This document shows, piece after piece, positions 43,757 through 51,999 of a stretch of DNA of 64,000 nucleotides. Every line of letters starts with the position of its first letter. Within the stretch, counting starts at the first letter, position 1. This DNA comes from Mesorhizobium sp. INR15 (GTDB lineage Bacteria; Pseudomonadota; Alphaproteobacteria; Rhizobiales; Rhizobiaceae): contig NZ_CP045496.1 of NCBI RefSeq assembly GCF_015500075.1, positions 6,024,001-6,088,000 on the forward strand, in the 5' to 3' direction. A program made the position numbers and the translations under genes. Below the pieces are notes generated by a model that saw nothing but the letters and a program-made list of their open reading frames with translations, was not told the origin of the DNA and did not search any database.

Positions 43757-44498
43757 GGCTCGACGATCCGGCGCGGGCAGGCAACAGGTCACTGGCAGCT
43801 TGCGGGCAAAAAGCGAGGCGATCCAGCCTTCGCTTTGGGACCGGCTCGTCAATGACTTGCCGGGCCTGACGTCGGAAATAGACGGCCTGCGCCATGTCTT
43901 GCAGGACGAGCTTGGCGCGGACCGTCTCGACACCCTTGTCGCCGGCAGTTCGCGGCTCATTGACGCCGACATGGAGCTTACGCCTGATCAGAAACGGCGC
44001 CTGCACCGGCTGGCGTTTCAGACCGAGCACCGCGTCGAGATCGAAAGCCGCGGCGTGGTCGTGTCGGCTCGCGTGCTTCGCGAAGCCGTGCGGCGTGATA
44101 TCGAGGCGCTTTTCAACACCGAGCGCTTCGAAGCCACACCACTTCTTACCGATGTTGAGAACGAGCAGATGGCGGACAATCCGCCATCGCTCGCCGATTT
44201 TCCGGAGGTCCGCCGAAGCGTGGTCAATTACGGCGTGCCGTCGTTCTCGGGCCGCTCCTCACGTGATTTTGACCGCGACGTGCTGGCGCGCGAAATCCGT
44301 TCGGTGCTTGCCACTTTCGAACCGCGCCTCAAGGAGAGTGCAACGAAGGTTACGGTCACCCTTGGCGACAAGACCATGGGCCTGAAGATCGAGATAGACG
44401 CCGTGCTGATCATGACGCCCACGCCAGAACGCATGCGGCTTCGCACCACGATCAATCTCGATAACGGCCTGGCACGGACCGAAATTAGGGAAGCCTGA
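43743..44498 (+). CDS. tssE: T6SS baseplate protein TssE, enlarged form
   Basis: A 251-residue protein with the gp25-like baseplate fold. The usual N-terminal motif SLWDRLVNDLP (30-40) is present and the gp25 core begins near RRDIEALFNTERFE (118-130), then VNYGVPSFSG. Between these about 75 residues occur where compact TssE proteins have roughly half as many, so an extra helical segment (about 48-110) appears inserted. Start MSASEARR overlaps the end of hcp by 14 bases; an ATG six bases earlier is also possible. A wedge component linking sheath to baseplate. Confidence 0.85.
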   Translation: MSASEARRSGAGRQQVTGSLRAKSEAIQPSLWDRLVNDLPGLTSEIDGLRHVLQDELGADRLDTLVAGSSRLIDADMELTPDQKRRLHRLAFQTEHRVEIESRGVVVSARVLREAVRRDIEALFNTERFEATPLLTDVENEQMADNPPSLADFPEVRRSVVNYGVPSFSGRSSRDFDRDVLAREIRSVLATFEPRLKESATKVTVTLGDKTMGLKIEIDAVLIMTPTPERMRLRTTINLDNGLARTEIREA

Positions 44499-44499
44499 G

Positions 44500-46365
44500 A
44501 TGGATCGGGTCTTCGTCGAATATTACGAAGAGGAACTGACCCATATCCGCGGCCTCGCGGCGGAATTCGCCGACATGCACCCGGCGGTGGCGCGCAACCT
44601 GTCGCTCGATACCGTCCCCTGTCCGGATCCTTATGTCGAGCGGCTGCTGGATGGCGTCGCATTCCTCGCCGCGCGGACCCGGCTGAAAATCGATGCCGAG
44701 CGCTCGCGATTTTCGCGCAGCGTGCTCGATGTGCTTTATCCCGACCTGGTCACACCGGCACCGGCAACAGCGATGGTGGTGCTGAAGCCTGGCCAGCAGG
44801 TGCAAACGATGCTCGCTGGCCATGTCGTCAAGCGCAACACACGGCTGGTCTCCAGCCTGCAGCCAGGCCTGTCTACGCGCAGCACTTTTTCCACCGCGCA
44901 GGAAATAACGCTGTGGCCGATCGCAATCACTTCGGTCAGCTATTTCCAGGATCGCAGTGCGTTGGCGGCGGCCGGTATCGCGCCCAACGGCGGCGAGGCG
45001 GCGCTGCGCCTCACACTGGCACGGACCGGAAAGGGCAAGCTCAGCGAATTGGCGCTCGACCGGCTTGATCTCTATTTTGCCGGGCGTACCAAGGCGCCGC
45101 TTTTGTTCGACGCGATTTTCGGCGCCTGCGCGTCCATTGGCGCCCGGGCCGAAGGCAAGACCAATCCGCTGTCACCCCTGCCGGGGCCTGAAATGATCGG
45201 CATCAGCGACGACGAAGCATTGATGCCGCGGACCCGCCCGACATTCGAAGGATACCGCCTGCTGCGCGAGTATTTCGTGATGCCAGAGCGTTTTCACTAT
45301 GTGCGCGTCTCTGGCCTGCAGCCGGTGGTGCGCAAATGCGAGGCGGGGCTTGAGGTCATCTTTCTGTTTCGCCGCCCGGTGCCGGAACTTGCCGACCTGA
45401 CGCCGGCGGATTTCGAACTCTTCGCAACGCCGATCATCAATCTCTTCGAACGCGAGTGCAATGTCGTCGAGCTCGACCAACGCAAGACGCGGCAAGTGCT
45501 GCACGCCGATCGCACGCGGGCGCGGGACTTCGAAATCTACCGTGTCATCCGCGTCGAGGACGCCGACAGTGAAGGCTCCGATGCCGAGATCCCGGAACTC
45601 TTCAGCCTGGGGCAGAACCGTGGCAGTGGCTGGGTCTACTCGACGGAGCGGCGCCCGCGCCGGGCAACAGAGGATGAGCGGCGCGAAGGCCTGACCCGCA
45701 CCTCCTACACCGGGGACGACGTTTTCCTGGCCGTCTCGCGGCCGCTCGGAGTGCCGGCGAACCGGCCACTGAAGCGCCTCGACATCATGGCGCTTTGCAC
45801 CAACCGTGATCTGCCGATCCTCGACGACAGCCCGACCTTGACGCTGGAGGCAGGTGATCCGGTCGAGGCAGTCAGGCTTCTCGGTGCATTGCGCCCGCCG
45901 CAGCCGGCCATTCCCGCCGCGCTGCCCGCCGGCGCCGACGGTGAATCGCGTGCCGACGATCTGGCCTGGCGGCTGGTGGCGCAGCTGGCGCTCAATTTTC
46001 TCAGCCTCGCCAAGGAGGGCCGTGGCGTCGACCCTCTGCATGCGCTGCTCGATCTCTATGCCGGCCGCGGCGATCCGAGCCTTGCCCGCAATGTGCATTC
46101 CATCGTGCGCATCGACTCGCGTTCGGTGATCGAGCGGCTGCAGATCGACGGGCCGATGTGCTTCGGGCGCGGCACCGAAGTGACGCTGCATGTCGACCAG
46201 TCGGTGTTGGCCGGGCAAAGCACATTGCTGCTTTCGGCCTTGCTGGCGCGGCTGTTTGCCCGCCACGCCGGAATAAACGGCTTCGTGCGAACGCGCACGC
46301 GGCTGCTGCAGAAGCAGGAGGATGTGCCATGGCCGATGACGCCCGGCAATCGCTACCTGATCTAG
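44500..46365 (+). CDS. tssF: T6SS baseplate protein TssF
   Basis: A 621-residue TssF (ImpG/VasA). The N-terminus DRVFVEYYEEELTHIRGLAAEFADMHPAVARNLSL and the following DPYVERLLDGVAFLAARTRLKIDAE are highly characteristic. It forms wedge heterotrimers with TssG. Starts one base after the tssE stop, and its 3' end overlaps tssG by 37 bases. Confidence 0.95.
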   Translation: MDRVFVEYYEEELTHIRGLAAEFADMHPAVARNLSLDTVPCPDPYVERLLDGVAFLAARTRLKIDAERSRFSRSVLDVLYPDLVTPAPATAMVVLKPGQQVQTMLAGHVVKRNTRLVSSLQPGLSTRSTFSTAQEITLWPIAITSVSYFQDRSALAAAGIAPNGGEAALRLTLARTGKGKLSELALDRLDLYFAGRTKAPLLFDAIFGACASIGARAEGKTNPLSPLPGPEMIGISDDEALMPRTRPTFEGYRLLREYFVMPERFHYVRVSGLQPVVRKCEAGLEVIFLFRRPVPELADLTPADFELFATPIINLFERECNVVELDQRKTRQVLHADRTRARDFEIYRVIRVEDADSEGSDAEIPELFSLGQNRGSGWVYSTERRPRRATEDERREGLTRTSYTGDDVFLAVSRPLGVPANRPLKRLDIMALCTNRDLPILDDSPTLTLEAGDPVEAVRLLGALRPPQPAIPAALPAGADGESRADDLAWRLVAQLALNFLSLAKEGRGVDPLHALLDLYAGRGDPSLARNVHSIVRIDSRSVIERLQIDGPMCFGRGTEVTLHVDQSVLAGQSTLLLSALLARLFARHAGINGFVRTRTRLLQKQEDVPWPMTPGNRYLI

Positions 46366-47396
46366 ACGCGTCCCGCCCGGAACCGGCCGGGGACCTGTCC
46401 GAGGCGTTCGATTTTTTCGAGCTGCTGCGCCGCCTTGAACAGCGAGGTGGCCGGTTCGGCCATTCCGGCCGCCCCGACCGCGAGCCGGCAAGGCTCGGCC
46501 AGCATGTGCGCCTCGCCTTTTCGGCGCGGGACCTTGTCCAATTCCGCGAAGCCAGCGACAAGACGCCGGCCCGCGTCACAGCCGCGAATATCGGCCTGCT
46601 CGGACCCGAGGGGCCGATGCCGCTGCATCTGACGCGCTGGGTGCTCGACCGCTTGTCGCAGCGCTGGTTCGGCGGCGCCGATGCGCAGCAGACCAGCGAC
46701 ACGACGTTCGTGGATTTCGTCAACGTCCTTCAGCACCGCATGATTGCCCTGTACTACCGAGCCTGGGCGGATGCGCATCCGGCGGTTCAGGTCGAGCGCG
46801 CGGTCGGCGGCCGTGTCCGCGCCATGCTTGAAGCCTTGGCGGGGATCGGCCTGCCCGGCACCCAGAACCCGGAACTGGACACCGTGAAGCTGCGCCAGGC
46901 GGCGGCGCTTGCGAGCCAGGTCGACGGCCCGGAGCGGCTGACATTGTTCCTGGCGGAGGCGTTCAAGGTACCGGTCCAGCTCAAGGAGTTCGTCGCCGCC
47001 TGGATGACAATACCTGCCGCACTGCAGACCAGCCTGGCCAAAGCCTATGCGGTGCTCGGCCGTGGCGCGACAATCGGCCCGCGCACCTTCAGCCGGCAAA
47101 GCAGGATCGAACTTCGCGTCGGTCCGGTGGGGCTTGAGGAGTTCAAGGCCTTCCTTCCCGGCGGCCCGCGTCTGAAGCTGTTCAAGCACGCGGTTCGCGA
47201 CATGGTGGGTGAATCCCTTGATGTCGACCTGCGTATCGTGCTGGCGCGGGAAGCGGTGCCGCCACCGCGCCTCGGAACAGTGCAGCTTGCCCGGACCGCA
47301 TGGCTTGCGCGGCCTGCTGAAAGGGGCGATGCTGACGACTTGCGACTGCGGACCATCGTCGGATGGCGGTCGGAAATGGCGGGGGTCTCGGCATGA
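46329..47396 (+). CDS. tssG: T6SS baseplate protein TssG
   Basis: A 355-residue TssG (ImpH/VasB). Features: FDFFELLRRLEQRGGRFGHSGRPDREPARLGQHVRLAF and NIGLLGPEGPMPLHLTRWVLDR with FVDFVNVLQHRMIALYYRAWADAHP. The start at ATG 46329 is favoured by an AGGAGG site; a long upstream frame extension is out-of-frame shadow of tssF. Its stop overlaps the start of fha (ATGA). Confidence 0.94.
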   Translation: MADDARQSLPDLDASRPEPAGDLSEAFDFFELLRRLEQRGGRFGHSGRPDREPARLGQHVRLAFSARDLVQFREASDKTPARVTAANIGLLGPEGPMPLHLTRWVLDRLSQRWFGGADAQQTSDTTFVDFVNVLQHRMIALYYRAWADAHPAVQVERAVGGRVRAMLEALAGIGLPGTQNPELDTVKLRQAAALASQVDGPERLTLFLAEAFKVPVQLKEFVAAWMTIPAALQTSLAKAYAVLGRGATIGPRTFSRQSRIELRVGPVGLEEFKAFLPGGPRLKLFKHAVRDMVGESLDVDLRIVLAREAVPPPRLGTVQLARTAWLARPAERGDADDLRLRTIVGWRSEMAGVSA

Positions 47397-48838
47397 GCCT
47401 GCTGCTGACACTGGAGCAAGGACCACGCACCCAGGCGGTGCGTCAGGCCCGGCTGGACGAGGGCGAGTTGGTGATCGGCCGCAGCGCGGAAGCGGGCTGG
47501 CAGATCGACGATCCCGACATGTTCGTGTCACGCGCCCACTGCAAGATATCAGGCGGACAGGACGGATATTTCGTCACCGACACGTCGAGCAGCGGACTGT
47601 TTGTAAACGATGCGGAGAATCCGCTCGGTACCGGCAATTCCATGCGCCTGCAAAACGGCATGCGGCTGCGGCTGGGCGACTATGTGGTGTGGGTCGAACT
47701 CGAGGCACAAAAAGCCCAGGCGCCGGCAGCCAGCCAAGCCGCGCCGGCACGCTCGCCGCTTGCGTCACGCGCGCCGGTGAGCATTGGCCGCGATGATTTC
47801 TTTTCGGCTAGGACGGAAGAAGAACCGAGGCGGCCACGTCCAGCCGATCTGCCGAACCCCTTCGAGCAGCCGGCTCCCGGCGCCTTCGAGCGCGTGCGCT
47901 CCAGCGAGCGCAGTTCGCCGGCTTTCGACGATCCATTCAGCCTCGACCCGGTTTCAGAAACCGCCCCCTCCGCCGAACAGCGCGACACGCCTCCGGCCAA
48001 CGACCCGTTCGGCCTCGAACCGCTGCCATCCTCTCCGAATGGGCGCGCGAAACCGGACAGGCCGTCCGAATTCGATGACGGCTTTGGCTTCGGCCCTGCC
48101 CCAACGCCGGCATCTGTCAAAGACGCCGCTCCCAGCCCGCGAGAGCGCGCTGCCGAGAAGCCGCGAACCGCCAATCCCTGGGATTTGCCTGTCCCCGAGG
48201 CCCCTGCCCCACCCCGGCAGAGCATCGCCGCAAGGCCGGCACGCAGCCCGGCAGCGGCGGCGCCCACCGATATGGCGCTGCGCAGCGCGTTCCTGCGCGG
48301 AATGGGCATCGAGGAAGCGGATTTCCCCGGGCGCGACACGATCGCGGAAATGGAGAAATTCGGCCGCGAGTATCGCTTGATGATGGACGGCCTGATGCAG
48401 CTTCTGCGCAAGCGGGCCGAGGAAAAGGGAAACGCCCGCGTCGCCCAGACCATGGTCGGCGCCTCGGAGGTCAATCCGCTCAAGTTCCTGCCGTCGGTCG
48501 ACGATGTTCTGGTGACCATCATCGCCGAGCGCAGCCCTGGTTTCCTGGCAGGCGAGCCGGCGATCAAGGACGCGGTCCGCGATCTCGCACAGCATCACGT
48601 CCGGGCCTGGCGCGGTGTGCAAAGCGCATTGCGGCGCATGATCGATCGTTTTGATCCGGTCGCGCTCGAGAAAGAGCTGAAATCCAGTTCCGCGATTGGC
48701 ACGCTGCTTTCGGGCGGGCGCGGCGCCAAGCTGTGGGAGCTTTACCAGAAACGCCACCGCGACATCGCCAGGAGCGCGGAAACAACCTTCCTTGGCGAAA
48801 TCGGCGCCGATTTTAGGGACGCATATGAGGAGGAGTGA
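47393..48838 (+). CDS. T6SS FHA-domain protein Fha (TagH)
   Basis: A 481-residue protein: FHA domain at about 15-100 (VIGRSAEAGWQIDDPDMFVSRAHCKI with Arg and Ser-Arg-x-His phosphothreonine-binding residues), a long Pro/Ala/Glu-rich linker (about 105-290), and the conserved T6SS C-terminal domain (MGIEEADFPGRDTIAEMEKFGREYRLMMDGLMQLLRKRAEEKG, VNPLKFLPSVDDVL). In other bacteria Fha is the target of the PpkA kinase and promotes TssL or baseplate assembly. No ppkA or pppA gene is present in this window. Confidence 0.93.
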   Translation: MSLLLTLEQGPRTQAVRQARLDEGELVIGRSAEAGWQIDDPDMFVSRAHCKISGGQDGYFVTDTSSSGLFVNDAENPLGTGNSMRLQNGMRLRLGDYVVWVELEAQKAQAPAASQAAPARSPLASRAPVSIGRDDFFSARTEEEPRRPRPADLPNPFEQPAPGAFERVRSSERSSPAFDDPFSLDPVSETAPSAEQRDTPPANDPFGLEPLPSSPNGRAKPDRPSEFDDGFGFGPAPTPASVKDAAPSPRERAAEKPRTANPWDLPVPEAPAPPRQSIAARPARSPAAAAPTDMALRSAFLRGMGIEEADFPGRDTIAEMEKFGREYRLMMDGLMQLLRKRAEEKGNARVAQTMVGASEVNPLKFLPSVDDVLVTIIAERSPGFLAGEPAIKDAVRDLAQHHVRAWRGVQSALRRMIDRFDPVALEKELKSSSAIGTLLSGGRGAKLWELYQKRHRDIARSAETTFLGEIGADFRDAYEEE

Positions 48839-48841
48839 GAC

Positions 48842-49294
48842 ATGATCCATAGACGCGAATTCATCATTGCCCTGGGTGCAACTGGATTGCTGACAGCTTG
48901 CCAGAGCGGCCCGCCAAAACCGTCGGTCATCACCGTCAAGGTATCCGGCGGGGCCGGCATGAACCCAGGCCCTGGCGGCGGTGACAGGCCGGTGACGGTC
49001 CTGGTCATGCGGTTGCGCAGCACCGGCAAATTCAATTCGGCCGACTATTTCGCGCTGCAAGGGGACGCCGGCACCGCGTTGGCAGGCGATCTCATCGGCT
49101 CCGACCAGATCGCCGTCGGACCAGGAAAGACCGGATCCAAGACCATCACCGTCGAGCCGGACGCAACCGCGCTGGGCTTCGTGGCGCTGATCCGCGAACC
49201 TGGCGGTCGAAACTGGCGGACAACCAAGTCGGTTTCGCCGGGGTCGAGTTTCACGGTCAATGTCACGCTTGGCAGCGGCGGTATTTCCGCTTAG
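48842..49294 (+). CDS. tssJ: T6SS outer-membrane lipoprotein TssJ
   Basis: A 150-residue lipoprotein anchoring the membrane complex. Signal MIHRREFIIALGATGLLTAC has a lipobox LLTAC and also a twin-arginine RREFI motif, so export may use Tat, which is uncommon for TssJ. Mature part shows the transthyretin-like TssJ pattern (RPVTVLVMRLRSTGKFNSADYFAL, VEPDATALGFVALIREP). Lies three bases after fha. Confidence 0.9.
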   Translation: MIHRREFIIALGATGLLTACQSGPPKPSVITVKVSGGAGMNPGPGGGDRPVTVLVMRLRSTGKFNSADYFALQGDAGTALAGDLIGSDQIAVGPGKTGSKTITVEPDATALGFVALIREPGGRNWRTTKSVSPGSSFTVNVTLGSGGISA

Positions 49295-49333
49295 CCGCCA
49301 AGCCAAGGAGCGCCTGATGCAGAGAGTGATGGC

Positions 49334-50668
49334 ATGAGCGATGCAAACAGGGTGCTGTGGTCCGAAGGACTGTTCCTGCGGACCCAGCATTTCCAGCAGC
49401 AGGATCGCTTTTTCGAAGCGACGGCGCGCGGCGTGTTGCAGGCCGGGCAACTCCACACGTTCGGCTTTCAACAGCTGACGCTGGACCAGTCACAGCTCGA
49501 GGCCGGTCAGATTTCCATCCTCTCGGCGCGCGGCATATTTCCTGACGGGACGCCCTTTGCCATTCCAGAAATGATGGATGCGCCAAGGCCGTTGTCGATC
49601 ACACCGGACATGGGTGCGGGCGCGGTGCTGATCGCACTGCCGCTCGAGCCGCCCGGCGGCGTCGGCTTCGATCCCGCCCATGCGGGTTCGACCGGCGCGC
49701 GCTATCACGGCAAGATCGTTACGATCCGCGACGCCGTGCAGGGCGGCTCGGACGCGGAAGAGATCGAAATCGCCCGTCCGCAGGCCTTGCTGCTTGCTCC
49801 AGGCAAGTCGGTCGGCGGCTACACCGCTCTGCCGATAGCCGATATCAAGGGAATTCGCGCCGATGGAGGCGTCTCCCTGGACGAGACATTCCTGCCGCCC
49901 GGACTGGTGACAGGTGTGGTCGCCTGGTATCGCCAATTGCTCCAGGAAGTTATCACCGGCCTCGACCAGATCGCCGAAGCGCATGGCAAGATGGTGATGG
50001 GCGGGCCGGGCCGCAGCGTCGAAGACCTCTTGATGCTCAACCTCGCCAACGCGGCGCGCCCACGGCTTGCTCACATGCTGGCGCAGGACGTTTTCCATCC
50101 GGCTGAACTCTATCTTGAGCTTGCTGGGCTTGCCGGCTCGATGGCGACCTATGGTTCGAGCGCGCGGCGGCTGGGCGAGTTGCCGGCTTATGATCACATG
50201 GCGCCGGGCCCTGCCTACATGGCGCTGGCGGATGCCTTGCGCTCGCTGATCCTCAGCCTGCGCTACATCGAGCCCAAGTCGCGCGCGCTGCCTGTCATGC
50301 GGCATTCGACCAATGTCTGGAAGATCCGCATCGACAACCCGAAGCTGCTGGTGGCCAGCCGCATCGTCATCCGCGTCGGCTCCGAACTGTCGGAAGACGC
50401 GCTGCGCAAGATCTTCGTCAACCAGGCGACTGTTGGCTCTGCCGATCAATTCGAAGGCCTGTGGAAATCCCGCCTGCCCGGCATTCCGCTAAAGCCGCTG
50501 CATTCGCAGCCGCGCGAGATTCCCTATGACGGCGATCGGCTGTGTCTCGAACTCGATCAGAAAAGCGAGCACTGGGCCTCGCTGCTCGACGCTCCCGGCT
50601 TCGTCATCGGCGTGTCCGGCGTGTTGCCGAGCGAGCCGCAAGTGGACTGCTATTCGGTGAACAGGTGA
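49334..50668 (+). CDS. tssK: T6SS baseplate-membrane connector TssK
   Basis: A 444-residue TssK (ImpJ/VasE). The N-terminal VLWSEGLFLRTQHFQQQDRFFEATAR is diagnostic; FDPAHAG and the central helical region LANAARPRLAHMLAQDVFHPAELYLELAGLAGSMATYG match the family. It trimerises and joins TssF-TssG wedges to TssL-TssM. A 39-base spacer separates it from tssJ. Confidence 0.95.
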   Translation: MSDANRVLWSEGLFLRTQHFQQQDRFFEATARGVLQAGQLHTFGFQQLTLDQSQLEAGQISILSARGIFPDGTPFAIPEMMDAPRPLSITPDMGAGAVLIALPLEPPGGVGFDPAHAGSTGARYHGKIVTIRDAVQGGSDAEEIEIARPQALLLAPGKSVGGYTALPIADIKGIRADGGVSLDETFLPPGLVTGVVAWYRQLLQEVITGLDQIAEAHGKMVMGGPGRSVEDLLMLNLANAARPRLAHMLAQDVFHPAELYLELAGLAGSMATYGSSARRLGELPAYDHMAPGPAYMALADALRSLILSLRYIEPKSRALPVMRHSTNVWKIRIDNPKLLVASRIVIRVGSELSEDALRKIFVNQATVGSADQFEGLWKSRLPGIPLKPLHSQPREIPYDGDRLCLELDQKSEHWASLLDAPGFVIGVSGVLPSEPQVDCYSVNR

Positions 50669-50672
50669 GATC

Positions 50673-51998
50673 ATGAGCCGGGATGATCCTTTCGGACTGT
50701 CGGAGGATCGCGAACGCACTCGCATACGGCTGACCGGGGCGCAGCCGCGCCCGATGACGCCGTTGGCGACGGGTGCCCCGGTGAAGCGTACGCGGGCGCA
50801 TCCGAACGCGCTGGTCAATGCCTTCGCGCCCCTGCTGGAATTCGCGCCAGAGCTTGAGAGCGCGCTGCCGCCGGAAAATCCGGAAGTGCTGCGCACACGG
50901 CTGCTCGATGAACTGGTGCGGGCCCGCGACACGGCAATGTCGGCTGGCTCCTCCATGGAGAGAGCCGATCAGGCGGCATGGGTGGTGGCCGCGCTGCTCG
51001 ACGATCTCGCCTTGAACACGCCATGGGGCGGCGCCAGCGCGTGGCCGCGCCAGCCGCTCGTGGTCATGCTGCGCGGCGATGTCGATGCCGGCACGCAGTT
51101 CTTCACGCGCCTCGACGAGCTGGAGCGTCACCCGAACCGGGATCGCGAATTGCTGGAGCTGCAATACAGTTGCCTGGCGCTCGGCTTCCGCGGCAAATAT
51201 CGCGTCCCCGGCCGCTCGGGTGACCGCTCGCTCAATGCCGTGCGCGTGGCGGCTGCGCGCTTCCTGCGCGATGCCGACGCCGAAGGCGCACCGCTGTCGC
51301 CAAACTGGAAAGGCGTGATCGCCTCCGACGCGCCGCAGCGCTTCATCGTGCCGATCTGGGTGATGGTGCTGGCTGCGGCCGTTGTCGCCACCGCGATCCA
51401 CATTGGCCTCTCGATGGGGCTGAGCAGCCAGGCGGTCGAGCTGTCGGCGCTGGTGCGCGCGCTGCCGCCGCCCAACCGCACCGATGTCACCCGCGCCAAG
51501 CCGAAAAGCGATGTGCCGCCGCCTCCGCCCGAAAAGGTGGATTTCGCACTGTTGCCGGAATTCCAGGCCGGGGCGCCAACCGATCTCAAGCAGGCGCTCA
51601 GCGGCACCGAGAGCGTTTCGCTGGCCAAGCTGATCATCCAGGCTTCCAACCCCGAACTGTTTCAGTCGTCGCGGCCGCAGTTGACGGAGGGGTTCGAGCC
51701 GCTGATCAGCTCGATCGCCAAGGTGATCCTCGCCAATCAGGAGTTGATCGGAAACATCACCGTGGTCGGCCACACCGACAGCGTTCCCTTGCAGAAGACC
51801 AACCCGCTCTCCACCAATCAGCGGCTGTCGGAGGCGCGTGCCGCGACCATCGCCGAAATGCTGGTGCAGAACGGCGTGCCGCAGGACCGTGTCCACTCCG
51901 AAGGCCGCGCAGCCACAGATCCAGTCGCCGATGACAGCACACGCGAGGGCCGGGCCTTGAACCGCCGCGTCGAGGTGCTCGTCGAAAAGAGGCTGTGA
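50673..51998 (+). CDS. tssL: T6SS inner-membrane protein TssL with C-terminal OmpA domain
   Basis: A 441-residue extended TssL. The cytoplasmic DotU-type domain covers about 45-215 (NALVNAFAPLLEFAPELESALP, DDLALNTPWGG), one transmembrane helix follows at about 224-246 (FIVPIWVMVLAAAVVATAIHIGL), and a periplasmic OmpA/MotB-type peptidoglycan-binding domain ends the protein (VVGHTDSVPLQKTNPLSTNQRLSEARA). The fused OmpA part anchors the complex to the cell wall. Pro-rich linker PPPPPEK at about 283. Confidence 0.95.
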   Translation: MSRDDPFGLSEDRERTRIRLTGAQPRPMTPLATGAPVKRTRAHPNALVNAFAPLLEFAPELESALPPENPEVLRTRLLDELVRARDTAMSAGSSMERADQAAWVVAALLDDLALNTPWGGASAWPRQPLVVMLRGDVDAGTQFFTRLDELERHPNRDRELLELQYSCLALGFRGKYRVPGRSGDRSLNAVRVAAARFLRDADAEGAPLSPNWKGVIASDAPQRFIVPIWVMVLAAAVVATAIHIGLSMGLSSQAVELSALVRALPPPNRTDVTRAKPKSDVPPPPPEKVDFALLPEFQAGAPTDLKQALSGTESVSLAKLIIQASNPELFQSSRPQLTEGFEPLISSIAKVILANQELIGNITVVGHTDSVPLQKTNPLSTNQRLSEARAATIAEMLVQNGVPQDRVHSEGRAATDPVADDSTREGRALNRRVEVLVEKRL

Positions 51999-51999
51999 C

